A stretch of 64,000 nt of DNA, taken from the NCBI GenBank assembly GCA_963710275.1, contig CAVPZS010000008.1:434001-498000 (forward strand). The letters run 5' to 3'. This DNA is from Rhodoblastus sp963710275. Lineage in GTDB: Bacteria; Pseudomonadota; Alphaproteobacteria; Rhizobiales; Beijerinckiaceae. A program made the translations under genes and the position numbers. Of this stretch, positions 49,175 to 56,295 are shown piece after piece (position 1 is the stretch's first letter; each line of letters starts with the position of its first letter). Under the pieces are notes generated by a model. That model was not told the origin of the DNA. It searched no databases and saw nothing but the letters and a program-made list of their open reading frames with translations.

Positions 49175-49801
49175 TCAGCGCGAAGCCACGACCGAGGAGG
49201 CGGTCGGCCCGAGCGCGACCCACACATTCGGGTCTTCCTGGCTCTGGCGCTTCACCAGCCGGTAAGCGATGCGGTTCACCGGGGTCACCTCGTCATTGAG
49301 GTTGTCGAGGATGAATTCGCCGCCGTTGGTCTTGACCGTCAGGATGGCGTGGCCTTCGTTCTGCTGGTCGCGGACCACGGTGATCAGCAGCGCCTGGCGC
49401 GGAAAACCGCGTTCGATCAGGATCTTGCGCTTCATCAGGGCGTAATCTTCGCAATCGCCCTTGCCGTCCATCGGATAGTCCCAGCGATCGACCACGCCCC
49501 AGTGATCCATGTCGGAGACCGCCTCGACGCTGTGGTTGACCAGATTGTTGACCTGCTGGATTTCGCGCATGGCGCGCTCCGTCAGGTTGACGTCCATCGC
49601 CGCGCCGGCGCCGCCGCATTCGCCCTTGTAACGCTGGCAGAACTCCACCCAGCCGAAGGGAATGCTGGTTTCGTCGCCGACCGCCGCAAAGGCGATGTCG
49701 CGACCGGAGAAAGTCTGGCCGGCTTCGGACGCGCCGCCAATGACGCAAGAAACCAGGATCGTGAGAAGGGCGGCGAAAGCGGTGATCGATGAATAACGCA
49801 T
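49175..49801 (-). CDS. Bacterial transglutaminase-like cysteine proteinase (BTLCP family)
   Basis: About 208 residues from ATG 49801, with a signal peptide (ITAFAALLTILVSCVIGGASEA). The papain/transglutaminase-like triad is seen as GDCEDYALMK (Cys), EGHAILTVK (His) and FILDNLNDE (Asp). This is the BTLCP (DUF920) family, where members near type-I secretion act as LapG-type proteases; no LapD or adhesin gene is nearby here. A longer in-frame start (49879) exists but would bypass the inverted repeat and lacks a good ribosome site. Single gene with its own terminator. Confidence 0.87.
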   Translation of the reverse strand: MRYSSITAFAALLTILVSCVIGGASEAGQTFSGRDIAFAAVGDETSIPFGWVEFCQRYKGECGGAGAAMDVNLTERAMREIQQVNNLVNHSVEAVSDMDHWGVVDRWDYPMDGKGDCEDYALMKRKILIERGFPRQALLITVVRDQQNEGHAILTVKTNGGEFILDNLNDEVTPVNRIAYRLVKRQSQEDPNVWVALGPTASSVVASR

Positions 49802-49820
49802 GTCATACCTCGTGTATGAC
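49802..49820. promoter_or_regulatory. Perfect inverted repeat directly upstream of a start codon
   Basis: GTCATAC-CTCGT-GTATGAC, 7-bp perfect arms. On the minus strand it ends immediately before the ATG of the transglutaminase-like gene, and the loop with the adjoining arm contains GAGGT, a plausible ribosome site. It could be an operator or an RNA hairpin hiding the ribosome site. Confidence 0.55.
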
Positions 49821-50141
49821 GCACTATTGATCGCGACCTTTTGGCGACGGCATAAGTAAAAATGCCGCATTTTAGACAAATGCGTTCATTTTCTGCTTTC
49901 GCGGAATTAAGTATAAAAATTCCGCCCGAAATTGCGTCGAATTGTTCGCAATCGCCTGACGCCCCCGGTTTGCAAGGGGTTTTTTCCGGTCTTCATGAAA
50001 TGTCCGGGATCGCCGCAAGAAATCGGAAAGGAGGAATTTTTACCCGGGCGCCGCCCCCAAGGTTAATTCAGGCCTTGATTCCCTCCGCAAACCCGCCATT
50101 TTTGTCGGACGGCCGCGCATGACGCGCTTTGGGAGCAACCC
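49821..50141. other. AT-richer divergent intergenic region
   Basis: 321 bases between the transglutaminase-like gene and ecsC-like gene, noticeably AT-richer than its surroundings around 49850–49950. No gene seen. A weak CCCC/GGGG hairpin with a T-run sits near 49962–49986 but the stem is only four pairs. Confidence 0.5.
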
Positions 50142-50981
50142 ATGATCCCCGAATTCGACACGAGGCAGATGACCCCCGCCGACCACGCCGCGCTCGCGGA
50201 CGCCGTGCGGCGGCTGGAGCATGTCGGCGTGGCCCTGCGCGTTTCCAACATGATCGGCCGTCAGATGAACGTGCTGAAGAAATTCGCGCCGGAAAGAACC
50301 GCGAAGATCGTCGACGGCGCAGCCATGGCCGCCATGCGCGTGGCGCTGCGCGCCGCCGTCAAGTCGCTGGCAGGCAAGCCGGTGCAGGATCGCAACCGCG
50401 CCCACAAGATCATGGCGGCGGCTTCGGGCGCGGCCGGCGGCGCGCTCGGCCTGTTGAGCCTGCCGGTCGAATTGCCAGTGACGACCACCGTCATGCTGCG
50501 CTCGATCGCGGATATCGCGCGCTCCGAGGGCGAGGACCTCGCCAATCCCGAGGCGACCTTGGCTTGCCTGGAGGTTTTTGCGCTGGACGGCCGCGATCCC
50601 AGCGGCAATGTCACGGATTCAGGCTATTTCGCGATTCGCGGCCTGCTCGCGCGCTCGGTTTCCGAGGCCGCGCGCTATATCGCCAGCCGTGGCGTCATCG
50701 ACGAAACCGCGCCGGCGCTGGTGCGACTGCTGGCGCAGATCGGCTCGCGATTCGGCTTTGTCGTCGGCCAGAAATTCATCGCTCAGGCGGCGCCGGCCTT
50801 CGGCGCCATTGGCGGGGCGGCGATCAACCTCGCCTTCATCGATCATTTCCAGTCCTTGGCCAAAGGCCATTTCACCGTGCGCCGGCTGGAGCGCAAATAT
50901 GGCGGACCCCATGTGCGCGACGAATACCAGCGCATCGCCGCGGCGCGCACGCCGGACGAGATCACCTCGCCGGCGGCGTGA
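50142..50981 (+). CDS. EcsC family protein
   Basis: 279 residues. EcsC-family proteins are named after a Bacillus ABC-transport operon gene, but their function is unknown. Family features: a Gly/Ala-rich hydrophobic hairpin (HKIMAAASGAAGGALGLLSL, PVTTTVMLRSIADIARSEGE), ETLACLEVFALDG-type segment, and a second hydrophobic region (QIGSRFGFVVGQKFIAQAAP, GAIGGAAINLAFIDHFQ) followed by HFTVRRLERKYG at the C-terminus. ATG 50142. No operon partners on the plus strand. Confidence 0.88.
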   Translation: MIPEFDTRQMTPADHAALADAVRRLEHVGVALRVSNMIGRQMNVLKKFAPERTAKIVDGAAMAAMRVALRAAVKSLAGKPVQDRNRAHKIMAAASGAAGGALGLLSLPVELPVTTTVMLRSIADIARSEGEDLANPEATLACLEVFALDGRDPSGNVTDSGYFAIRGLLARSVSEAARYIASRGVIDETAPALVRLLAQIGSRFGFVVGQKFIAQAAPAFGAIGGAAINLAFIDHFQSLAKGHFTVRRLERKYGGPHVRDEYQRIAAARTPDEITSPAA

Positions 50982-51006
50982 AAGCGCCTCGTTTCAAAGC
51001 ATCCCT

Positions 51007-51213
51007 TCAGTCCATCGCGAGCATGATGTCGTTCGGCTTGACCACGGCGTAGACCTTGTCGCCGACTTTCAGGTCGAGTTCCTCGATGGTTTCGGTGGTC
51101 ACGTCGGCGGTCAGCACCGTGCCGACGATGGCGATCTGCACATGCGCGGTGATCGGGCCCTTCTTGATTTCGAGCACCTTGCCGGCGATGGAGTTGCGAG
51201 CGGAAATTCTCAT
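51007..51213 (-). CDS. mop: Molbindin: single-domain molybdate-binding protein (Mop/TOBE)
   Basis: 68-residue molybdenum-pterin-binding-type protein made of one TOBE/Mop domain. It reads MRISARNSIAGKVLEIKKG, then AHVQIAIVGTVLTADVTTE and VGDKVYAVVKPNDIMLAM, which match the SARN-xxxG and K-x-x-x-V-M-L motifs. Such proteins store or buffer molybdate as hexamers. I chose ATG 51213 since family members begin MxISARN; a longer in-frame start at 51309 lies upstream. No modABC genes are nearby. A long dyad lies about 130 bases upstream. Confidence 0.92.
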   Translation of the reverse strand: MRISARNSIAGKVLEIKKGPITAHVQIAIVGTVLTADVTTETIEELDLKVGDKVYAVVKPNDIMLAMD

Positions 51214-51342
51214 TATTCGAACCTTTCTTGAGCGAATTGCGCCGCGCCAAAGAGTCGAAGGAGAGCAGTATCGTTTCAGAAAGGCTTGGCTGGCGCTTGT
51301 TTTCAGCAATATATGGCTTTGATAATTTTTGTCTTAAGCTTA

Positions 51343-51385
51343 GATCGCTTATTTACATGACGTGCGTCATGTATTGATCGATCTT
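51343..51385. promoter_or_regulatory. Composite dyad between the Cys-cluster gene and mop
   Basis: TACATGACG-TG-CGTCATGTA, a 20-bp element with perfect 9-bp arms at 51355–51374, flanked by a second inverted pair AGATCG (51343–51348) and CGATCT (51380–51385), offset by one base. It lies upstream of mop and directly after the stop of the Cys-cluster gene. The AT-rich context and lack of a T-run favour a protein-binding site over a terminator. Confidence 0.5.
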
Positions 51386-51386
51386 G

Positions 51387-52148
51387 TTACAGAGCCTCGC
51401 CTGCCAAGGCCGCGATGTCATCGAGCCGCAAGTCCGCGAAAACATCATGGCCTTCGCGCCAAAGCCGCTCGCAATCGGGATTATCAAGGACCCGATCGAG
51501 CGCTGCGAGAAATTCATACGCGCCCCAGCCGAGCCCGGCGTCATGGAGCGAGGATTGCAGCGCGCCCTGCACCAGGCAGCGCACGGTCTTGTGCGCGTCC
51601 GACGCGGGAACGTCGGCGTCGCCGCCCTCGATCGCCGCGACGCAGGCGTTGCGATCGAAGGACAGGTGGCCGCGACAGGCGAGCGGCCGCGCGGCATAGA
51701 TGGCGCAGGCGCCGCCGATGACGAACGGACAGGCCACCCGCGAGGCGCAACGCTGCTGCTGGCTCCGTCCCGCCGTCAGCGCCTGGGTCTGGCGCAGCTT
51801 TTGCGCGAGATCGACGCCATGTTTCGCGAAAGCCGGCGCGGTGAGGCGAATGAAATGCGCGGCGTGAAAGATCTCCGGCGCCGTCGCCGAGACCTGCAGG
51901 CAGCAACAGGCGTCGCAACCGCGTTCGCAGGCGGGCGCAGGCTGGCCCTCGGCCTGGATGACGGCATTGTTCTGGTAATTGTCGCAGGCCAGAGCCGCCA
52001 GCACGTCGGCGAGCCGCGCGTCGCCGCTCCCTCGCGCCAGGACTTTCGCGAAATTGGCCCGCTGGGCGTCGAAAAAGGCGCGCGGCCCTTCCGCTTCGGC
52101 TTGCCCTTGCTCTTCCGCTTGCCCTTGCCCTTCCCCTGCTCCGCTCAC
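51387..52148 (-). CDS. YkgJ family cysteine-cluster protein
   Basis: 253 residues. The defining cluster is ACERGCDACCCLQV, a CxxxCxxCC pattern, followed by further Cys in CASRVACPFVIGGACAIYAA and RPLACRGHLSF. The YkgJ/CxxxCxxCC family is presumed to bind zinc or an Fe–S cluster; function unknown. The N-terminus is a low-complexity Gly/Gln/Glu stretch. It starts with GTG at 52148, overlapping the stop of the haemoglobin-fusion gene by four bases (GTGA), so the two are translated together. Confidence 0.88.
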   Translation of the reverse strand: MSGAGEGQGQAEEQGQAEAEGPRAFFDAQRANFAKVLARGSGDARLADVLAALACDNYQNNAVIQAEGQPAPACERGCDACCCLQVSATAPEIFHAAHFIRLTAPAFAKHGVDLAQKLRQTQALTAGRSQQQRCASRVACPFVIGGACAIYAARPLACRGHLSFDRNACVAAIEGGDADVPASDAHKTVRCLVQGALQSSLHDAGLGWGAYEFLAALDRVLDNPDCERLWREGHDVFADLRLDDIAALAGEAL

Positions 52149-52979
52149 GCCGACGGCCCCGGCATTTGCGGCGGAAACAGCCCGGCCTGGAAACAGACGC
52201 TCATATGCTCGACCTTGGCGATCGCCGCTCGCGCCGCCGCCGGCGGCAGATGGGTCGTGGCCGCGCTCTTGAACAGTGCGATCCAGCGCTCGAAAAACTC
52301 CGGCTTCAGGTTGAGCGACAGATGCGGCGTGAAGGGGCTGCCGTGATAGCGGGTGGTGCCGAGCAGCGTGCGCGACCAGAAATCCTGGGCGGCGTCGAAA
52401 TGCTGGTCCCAGTCGGCGACGCTGCGCTTGAACACCGGGCCGATCAATGGGTCCTGCAATCCCTCGTCATAAAAGCCGCGCACCATGGCGCGAATTTCCG
52501 CTTCGCTGACCTCGACCGTGGCGGCGCCGAATTCGGCTTCGCCGGGGCTCAAGTGCTGGCCGCGATCGGCCACCAGAGCGGCGATCTCCGGCGCGGCGCG
52601 GCCCTTGCGATATTCGACATTGAGCGGCGGATCATATTTGCCGACGAGTTCGCGCAGGATGTGGCCGCGCATGCGCTCATTGTCCCGCAGCATCCAGCAC
52701 AGCGCCGTCGCAGAGCCCGGCGCCCAGCACCGGTTCGTCCAGATGCAGTTTTTCCAGCGCGAGCGCGATGTTTTCGGCCTCCCCGATCAACACGGGATAG
52801 AGAAATTCGCCGATCCGCCGGGTCAGGACGAAAAGGCCGCCGGCCTCGGGCGCATCGCCGGCGGAAAAGACGAAGCCGCCAAACGAAATTTCCTCGGCGC
52901 CGGCGCGGGGCAAGGCCGGACCGGGTTTTCGCGCCATGGGCAAGGGCGACTGGTCCTGACGTTGGGAAAGCTGCTGCAT
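52145..52979 (-). CDS. Fusion protein: GIY-YIG-like domain plus group III truncated haemoglobin, one frame break
   Basis: After correcting one extra base near 52693 the product is 277 residues. The C-terminal half (about 150–265) is a group III truncated haemoglobin: VRGFYDEGLQDPLIGPVF (Tyr B10), FDAAQDFWSRTLLGTTRYHG, TPHLSLNLKPEFFERW (proximal His) and FKSAATTHLP. The N-terminal half (GGLFVLTRRIGEFLYPVLIG, EAENIALALEKLHL, ILRELVGKYDPPLN) resembles a degenerate GIY-YIG-type domain, in which a FYPVLIGEAEN-like strand and a final PLN motif recur; this is an inference. The start ATG 52979 begins MQQLSQRQ. It is coupled to the downstream Cys-cluster gene. Confidence 0.75.
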
Positions 52980-53115
52980 GTTCCGACCCTCTCCGGCGCT
53001 TCGCGGGCAACGACGCTGGTTGGCCGCGACAAGCATTTTCGGCGCCAGCCAGGGAGGCTCGCGCCCCGGGGAAATCGCGACCAGATTGGCGCAACAGCGA
53101 CGCGATTGTCGAGGA

Positions 53116-53412
53116 TCAACAGGTCGACCGGACGACAAAATCTAGCGGCGTTTCGCCTTCCGACGCGGCGCCTGCGGCGACATGCAGATTGACGACCTGG
53201 CTGTGCGGCGGCCCCCGGCGCATTTCCGCGAGCAGAATTTCGAGTTCGGCGGCGGCGCCGACGGCGAGCGCCTCGACGGTTCCGTCCCTTCTGTTGCGCA
53301 CCCAGCCTTTGACGCCGAGCCTCGCGGCCTGCCGGCAGACGAAGTCGCGATAGCCGACGCCCTGGACGCGGCCTTCTGCCAGGATATGGCGAATCTCGAA
53401 CGCGTCGGTCAT
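53116..53412 (-). CDS. acyP: Acylphosphatase
   Basis: Small hydrolase of carboxyl-phosphate bonds. The 98-residue protein has the full signature: GRVQGVGYRDFVCRQA (catalytic Arg) and KGWVRNRRDGTVEALA (catalytic Asn). I chose ATG 53412 (MTDAFEIRHIL), seven codons inside the longest frame, since the family has a short N-terminus. It follows the small HTH gene by 17 bases on the same strand. 136 bases separate it from the haemoglobin fusion. Confidence 0.95.
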   Translation of the reverse strand: MTDAFEIRHILAEGRVQGVGYRDFVCRQAARLGVKGWVRNRRDGTVEALAVGAAAELEILLAEMRRGPPHSQVVNLHVAAGAASEGETPLDFVVRSTC

Positions 53413-53429
53413 CGGCTGCCGCCGTGGAA

Positions 53430-53720
53430 TCATTCGTCGTTGGCGGCGTTCAGGTCTTCGAGCGCGATGGTCTCGCCGGACTTGACCCGCCGCAGCCGCA
53501 CTCCCGGTCCGCCGCTCCGGTCCGAACCGGCGTCGAGGAAGACGACTCCCGCAGCCTCCAACGCATGGCGCAAGGCGTCAAGGGCCCTCTCGTCGGGCTC
53601 GCGCCCAAACTGCTCGAAATCGGCGATCACCCCCAAATGCAGCCTGGACGCCGAAGCCAGCTCCTCCCTCGACCAATTGATCAAGGCGCGGGCGGCGCGG
53701 CATTGCGATGGGGTCAACAT
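53430..53720 (-). CDS. Small XRE-type helix-turn-helix protein
   Basis: 96 residues. MLTPSQCRAARALINWSREELASASRLHLGVIADFEQ fits an XRE HTH (Q-C-R-A-A-R-A-L at helix 1, SREELASAS at helix 2, then IADFEQ). The C-terminal part (LRHALEAAGVVFLDAGSDRS, GPGVRLRR) is a short extension seen in small alphaproteobacterial XRE regulators of this length. Target unknown; the adjacent acyP is the obvious candidate for co-transcription, not for control. The start ATG 53720 is clear. Confidence 0.82.
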   Translation of the reverse strand: MLTPSQCRAARALINWSREELASASRLHLGVIADFEQFGREPDERALDALRHALEAAGVVFLDAGSDRSGGPGVRLRRVKSGETIALEDLNAANDE

Positions 53721-53839
53721 GGCGGGCTCCCTGGAACGGCTTTCGCCAAGGTAACGCCCAAGCGGCGGAATATTTCCCGCAGCCTGAAGCTTGAACGAAG
53801 GGTTTTGGGATTATCGGCGCCGCGGCTGGCGCGAGATGA

Positions 53840-53913
53840 TGGAGGCCTCGCCCAGAATCGAACTGGGGTGCAAGGATTTGCAGTCCTCTGCGTAGCCACT
53901 CCGCCACGAGGCC
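53840..53913 (-). tRNA. tRNA-Cys (anticodon GCA)
   Basis: On the minus strand the gene starts GGCCTCGTGGCGGAGTGG, carries the anticodon GCA in GACTGCAAATCC, has a T-arm GTTCGATTC, and ends CGAGGCC-T-CCA, so the acceptor stem pairs perfectly and CCA is encoded. 74 bases. Confidence 0.97.
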
Positions 53914-54076
53914 TCTGTCCGGCGACACGAACATGTCATCGACGAGAACGCCTATAGCAGCAAGCGGCGACCCGCCGCAAGAGTCGATCCGACAGTTTCC
54001 CATTGTCGTGAAAAGTTCGTTTTCGGGCTTTTCAATCGGATTCCACGCTGCTATACGCCGGTCATCGCAACAGCGA

Positions 54077-54152
54077 TCCCTGATAGCTCAGTTGGTAGAG
54101 CAAGCGACTGTTAATCGCTTTGTCGCAGGTTCGAGCCCTGCTCAGGGAGCCA
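54077..54152 (+). tRNA. tRNA-Asn (anticodon GTT)
   Basis: TCCCTGATAGCTCAG at the 5' end, anticodon GTT in GACTGTTAATC, T-arm GGTTCGAGCCC and a TCAGGGA-G-CCA 3' end. Acceptor stem TCCCTGA/TCAGGGA is perfect and CCA is encoded. 76 bases. The two tRNAs are divergent; the 163 bases between hold their promoters. Confidence 0.97.
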
Positions 54153-54244
54153 CTCTCTTCCCCTTTTTTCGTCTTGCGCGGACTTGTTTTGGCTTGCGCG
54201 GACTTGCCGTTTCCGTGAAAACAGCGGGGCATTCCGGGGACATC

Positions 54245-55150
54245 ATGACCTTTGACAATCTGTTCGGCGCGCCGCCAGGCGAACTCGCCGATATCGCCGC
54301 GCCCGCCCGCCAGTTCTCGCCGCTCTTTCCCGGTTCGGACGATCTCGAATCGCTGCCACCGGGCGCCTTGCCGAATCTCGCCATGCTCGCGCCTCCCGGG
54401 GCCATCGAGCGCCGCCACGCCCTGGCCCTGGCCCTGCGCGCCCTGGCGCCCGGCGCGCCCTTTGTCGTGATGGCCCCCAAGGACAAGGGCGGCGGCCGGC
54501 TCGCCAAGGAATTGGCGGAACTGGGCTGCGCCTGCGTCGAGACGGCCAAGCGCCATCACCGCATCTGCCACGCCGCGGCCCAGTTCGATCCGGCCGCCGT
54601 CGCCGAGGCGATCGCCGCGGGCGAACCGCGCCTGTCCGAATCGCTGGGCCTGTGGACACAGCCCGGCGTCTTCGCCTGGGACCGAATCGATCCCGGCTCG
54701 GCCCTGCTGATGCGCCACCTGCCCGAATTTTCCGGTCGCGGCGCCGATCTCGGCTGCGGCCTCGGCCTGCTCGCCCACACCATCCTCGCCTCGCCTCGCG
54801 TGAAAAGCCTGGTGCTCGCCGATATCGACCGCCGCGCCGTCGAGCTCTGCCGGCGCAATGTCGCCGACGACAGGGCGTTGATTCTCTGGGCCGACGCGCG
54901 GACCCTGGCCAATATGCCGCCGCTGGACTTCGTCGCCATGAATCCGCCTTTCCACGAGGCGGGAACCGAGAACAAGGCGCTGGGAATGGCCTTCATCGAC
55001 AAGGCGGCCTCGCTGCTGCGTCCAGGCGGCGCCTGCTGGCTGGTGGCCAATCGCCACCTGCCCTATGAAGCGATCCTCACCCAGAAATTCCGCGAAGTCG
55101 CGCCGGTCGCCGAGGAAAAAGGTTTCAAGATCATCGAGGCGATCAAATAA
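54245..55150 (+). CDS. Class I SAM methyltransferase, RsmC-like
   Basis: 301-residue methyltransferase similar to 16S rRNA (guanine-1207-N2) methyltransferase RsmC. The N-terminal domain is a degenerate Rossmann fold (HALALALRALAPGAPFVVMA). The catalytic domain has motif I RGADLGCGLGLLAHTIL, VLADIDRRAVELCRRN, and the base-methylase signature FVAMNPPFHEAGTENK. The start ATG 54245 begins MTFDNLFG; longer frames run into the tRNA-Asn gene. It is the first protein gene after that tRNA. The RsmC assignment is strong for the fold and moderate for the exact substrate. Confidence 0.88.
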   Translation: MTFDNLFGAPPGELADIAAPARQFSPLFPGSDDLESLPPGALPNLAMLAPPGAIERRHALALALRALAPGAPFVVMAPKDKGGGRLAKELAELGCACVETAKRHHRICHAAAQFDPAAVAEAIAAGEPRLSESLGLWTQPGVFAWDRIDPGSALLMRHLPEFSGRGADLGCGLGLLAHTILASPRVKSLVLADIDRRAVELCRRNVADDRALILWADARTLANMPPLDFVAMNPPFHEAGTENKALGMAFIDKAASLLRPGGACWLVANRHLPYEAILTQKFREVAPVAEEKGFKIIEAIK

Positions 55151-55235
55151 GCGGGCCGTCATATAAAGATCGCTTCGGGCGTGTAGACACGCCGGCTCGC
55201 GGCGAAAGCCGGGCATTGCAATGGGAGGCCCTGAC

Positions 55236-55433
55236 ATGGCCAAGCCCTGGATCAAGAAAAATCCCCTGACGAGCCTGTCGCTCGGCGGCGCCCATTTGGC
55301 GCCCGAACGGGCCCGCGGCGCGACAAAGGCGATGGCGCCAAGACCGCAGACCCAGCTGACCAGGAAAGCCGTCCGCGCCTGGACAGACATATTGCTCGCC
55401 CCCGCCAAGCCGAAGAAGAAACGCCCGAGCTGA
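55236..55433 (+). CDS. Small basic protein of unknown function
   Basis: 65 residues from ATG 55236, which has an excellent GGGAGG site 8 bases upstream. It is Lys/Arg/Pro-rich (KPWIKKNPLTSLSLGGAHLA, KAMAPRPQTQLTRKAVRAW, KPKKKRPS), without membrane span or Cys. Not recognised. The strong ribosome site and the codon pattern support it as a real gene. Confidence 0.6.
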   Translation: MAKPWIKKNPLTSLSLGGAHLAPERARGATKAMAPRPQTQLTRKAVRAWTDILLAPAKPKKKRPS

Positions 55434-55480
55434 GGGCGAACCTGTTTGCCGGGCTTGGGGGCGCCGTGATAGACGGCGGC

Positions 55481-56233
55481 ATGTCCAAAATCCCGGCAAA
55501 AAAGGAAATGCGGCTCGACCGCCTGCTCGCCAATCTCGGTTACGGCTCGCGCCGCGAGATGCAGATTCTCGCGCGCAACGGGCGCATAAAACTCGACGGC
55601 GCGCCCTTGCGCGACATCGAGCAGCGCACGCCCCTGGCGCCCGATCTTTGCGAACGCCTGCAGATCGACGGCGAGACGCTGGACCCCCTGCCCGGCATGG
55701 CGCTGATGATGAACAAGCCGCTCGGCGCGACCTGTTCGCACAAGGAGGCCGGTCCTCTCGTCTATCGTCTGCTGCCCGACCGCTGGCGGCGCCGCGATCC
55801 CGCGATTTCCACGGTCGGCCGGCTCGACAAGGAGACCTCCGGCCTGCTGCTTATGACCGACGACGGCGCGCTGCTGCACAGGATCATCTCTCCGCGCCAC
55901 AGCATCGCCAAGGTTTACCACGCGACGCTGGACCGGCCCCTGGACGGCGGCGAGGAAAAAATCTTCGCCGGGGGGACGCTGATGCTCGAGGGCGAAGACA
56001 AGCCGCTGCTGCCGGCCCGGCTGGAGGTCCTGGGGCCGCGAGAGGCGCGGCTGACGCTTCATGAGGGCCGTTATCATCAGGCGCGGCGCATGTTCGCCGC
56101 CGTCGGCAACCACGTCGTCGCCTTGCATCGTGAGGCGATCGGCGGCCTTGTCCTGCCTGCCGATCTCGACGCCGGCGACTTTCGCCTGCTCGACGCCGCC
56201 GACCTGGAGGCGATTTTTGACTCGGGGGCCTGA
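55481..56233 (+). CDS. RsuA-like pseudouridine synthase
   Basis: 250 residues. The N-terminal S4 RNA-binding domain reads RLDRLLANLGYGSRREMQ and NGRIKLDGAPL. The catalytic Asp is in VGRLDKETSGLLLMTDD; KVYHATLDRPL and EGRYHQARRMFAAVGNHV follow, both RsuA/RluE-family motifs. Likely modifies a 16S rRNA uridine; RsuA versus RluE cannot be decided from sequence alone. ATG 55481 is preferred; a GTG five codons upstream (55466) is possible. Confidence 0.9.
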   Translation: MSKIPAKKEMRLDRLLANLGYGSRREMQILARNGRIKLDGAPLRDIEQRTPLAPDLCERLQIDGETLDPLPGMALMMNKPLGATCSHKEAGPLVYRLLPDRWRRRDPAISTVGRLDKETSGLLLMTDDGALLHRIISPRHSIAKVYHATLDRPLDGGEEKIFAGGTLMLEGEDKPLLPARLEVLGPREARLTLHEGRYHQARRMFAAVGNHVVALHREAIGGLVLPADLDAGDFRLLDAADLEAIFDSGA

Positions 56234-56295
56234 GCGTCGGAACCATGAGCGGCCGCGGCGCCTTCTCTGGCGCATGTTCAGGTGAAAAGGCCGTC

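Noticed and set aside
53840..54152. tRNA-Cys/tRNA-Asn pair as an integration site for a mobile element
   Set aside because: No integrase, direct repeat of the tRNA 3' end or atypical composition is seen on either side.
54062..56275. A 737-codon minus-strand open frame opposite the rsmC-like and RsuA-like genes
   Set aside because: It also covers tRNA-Asn and three plus-strand genes with clear motifs; no motif of its own.
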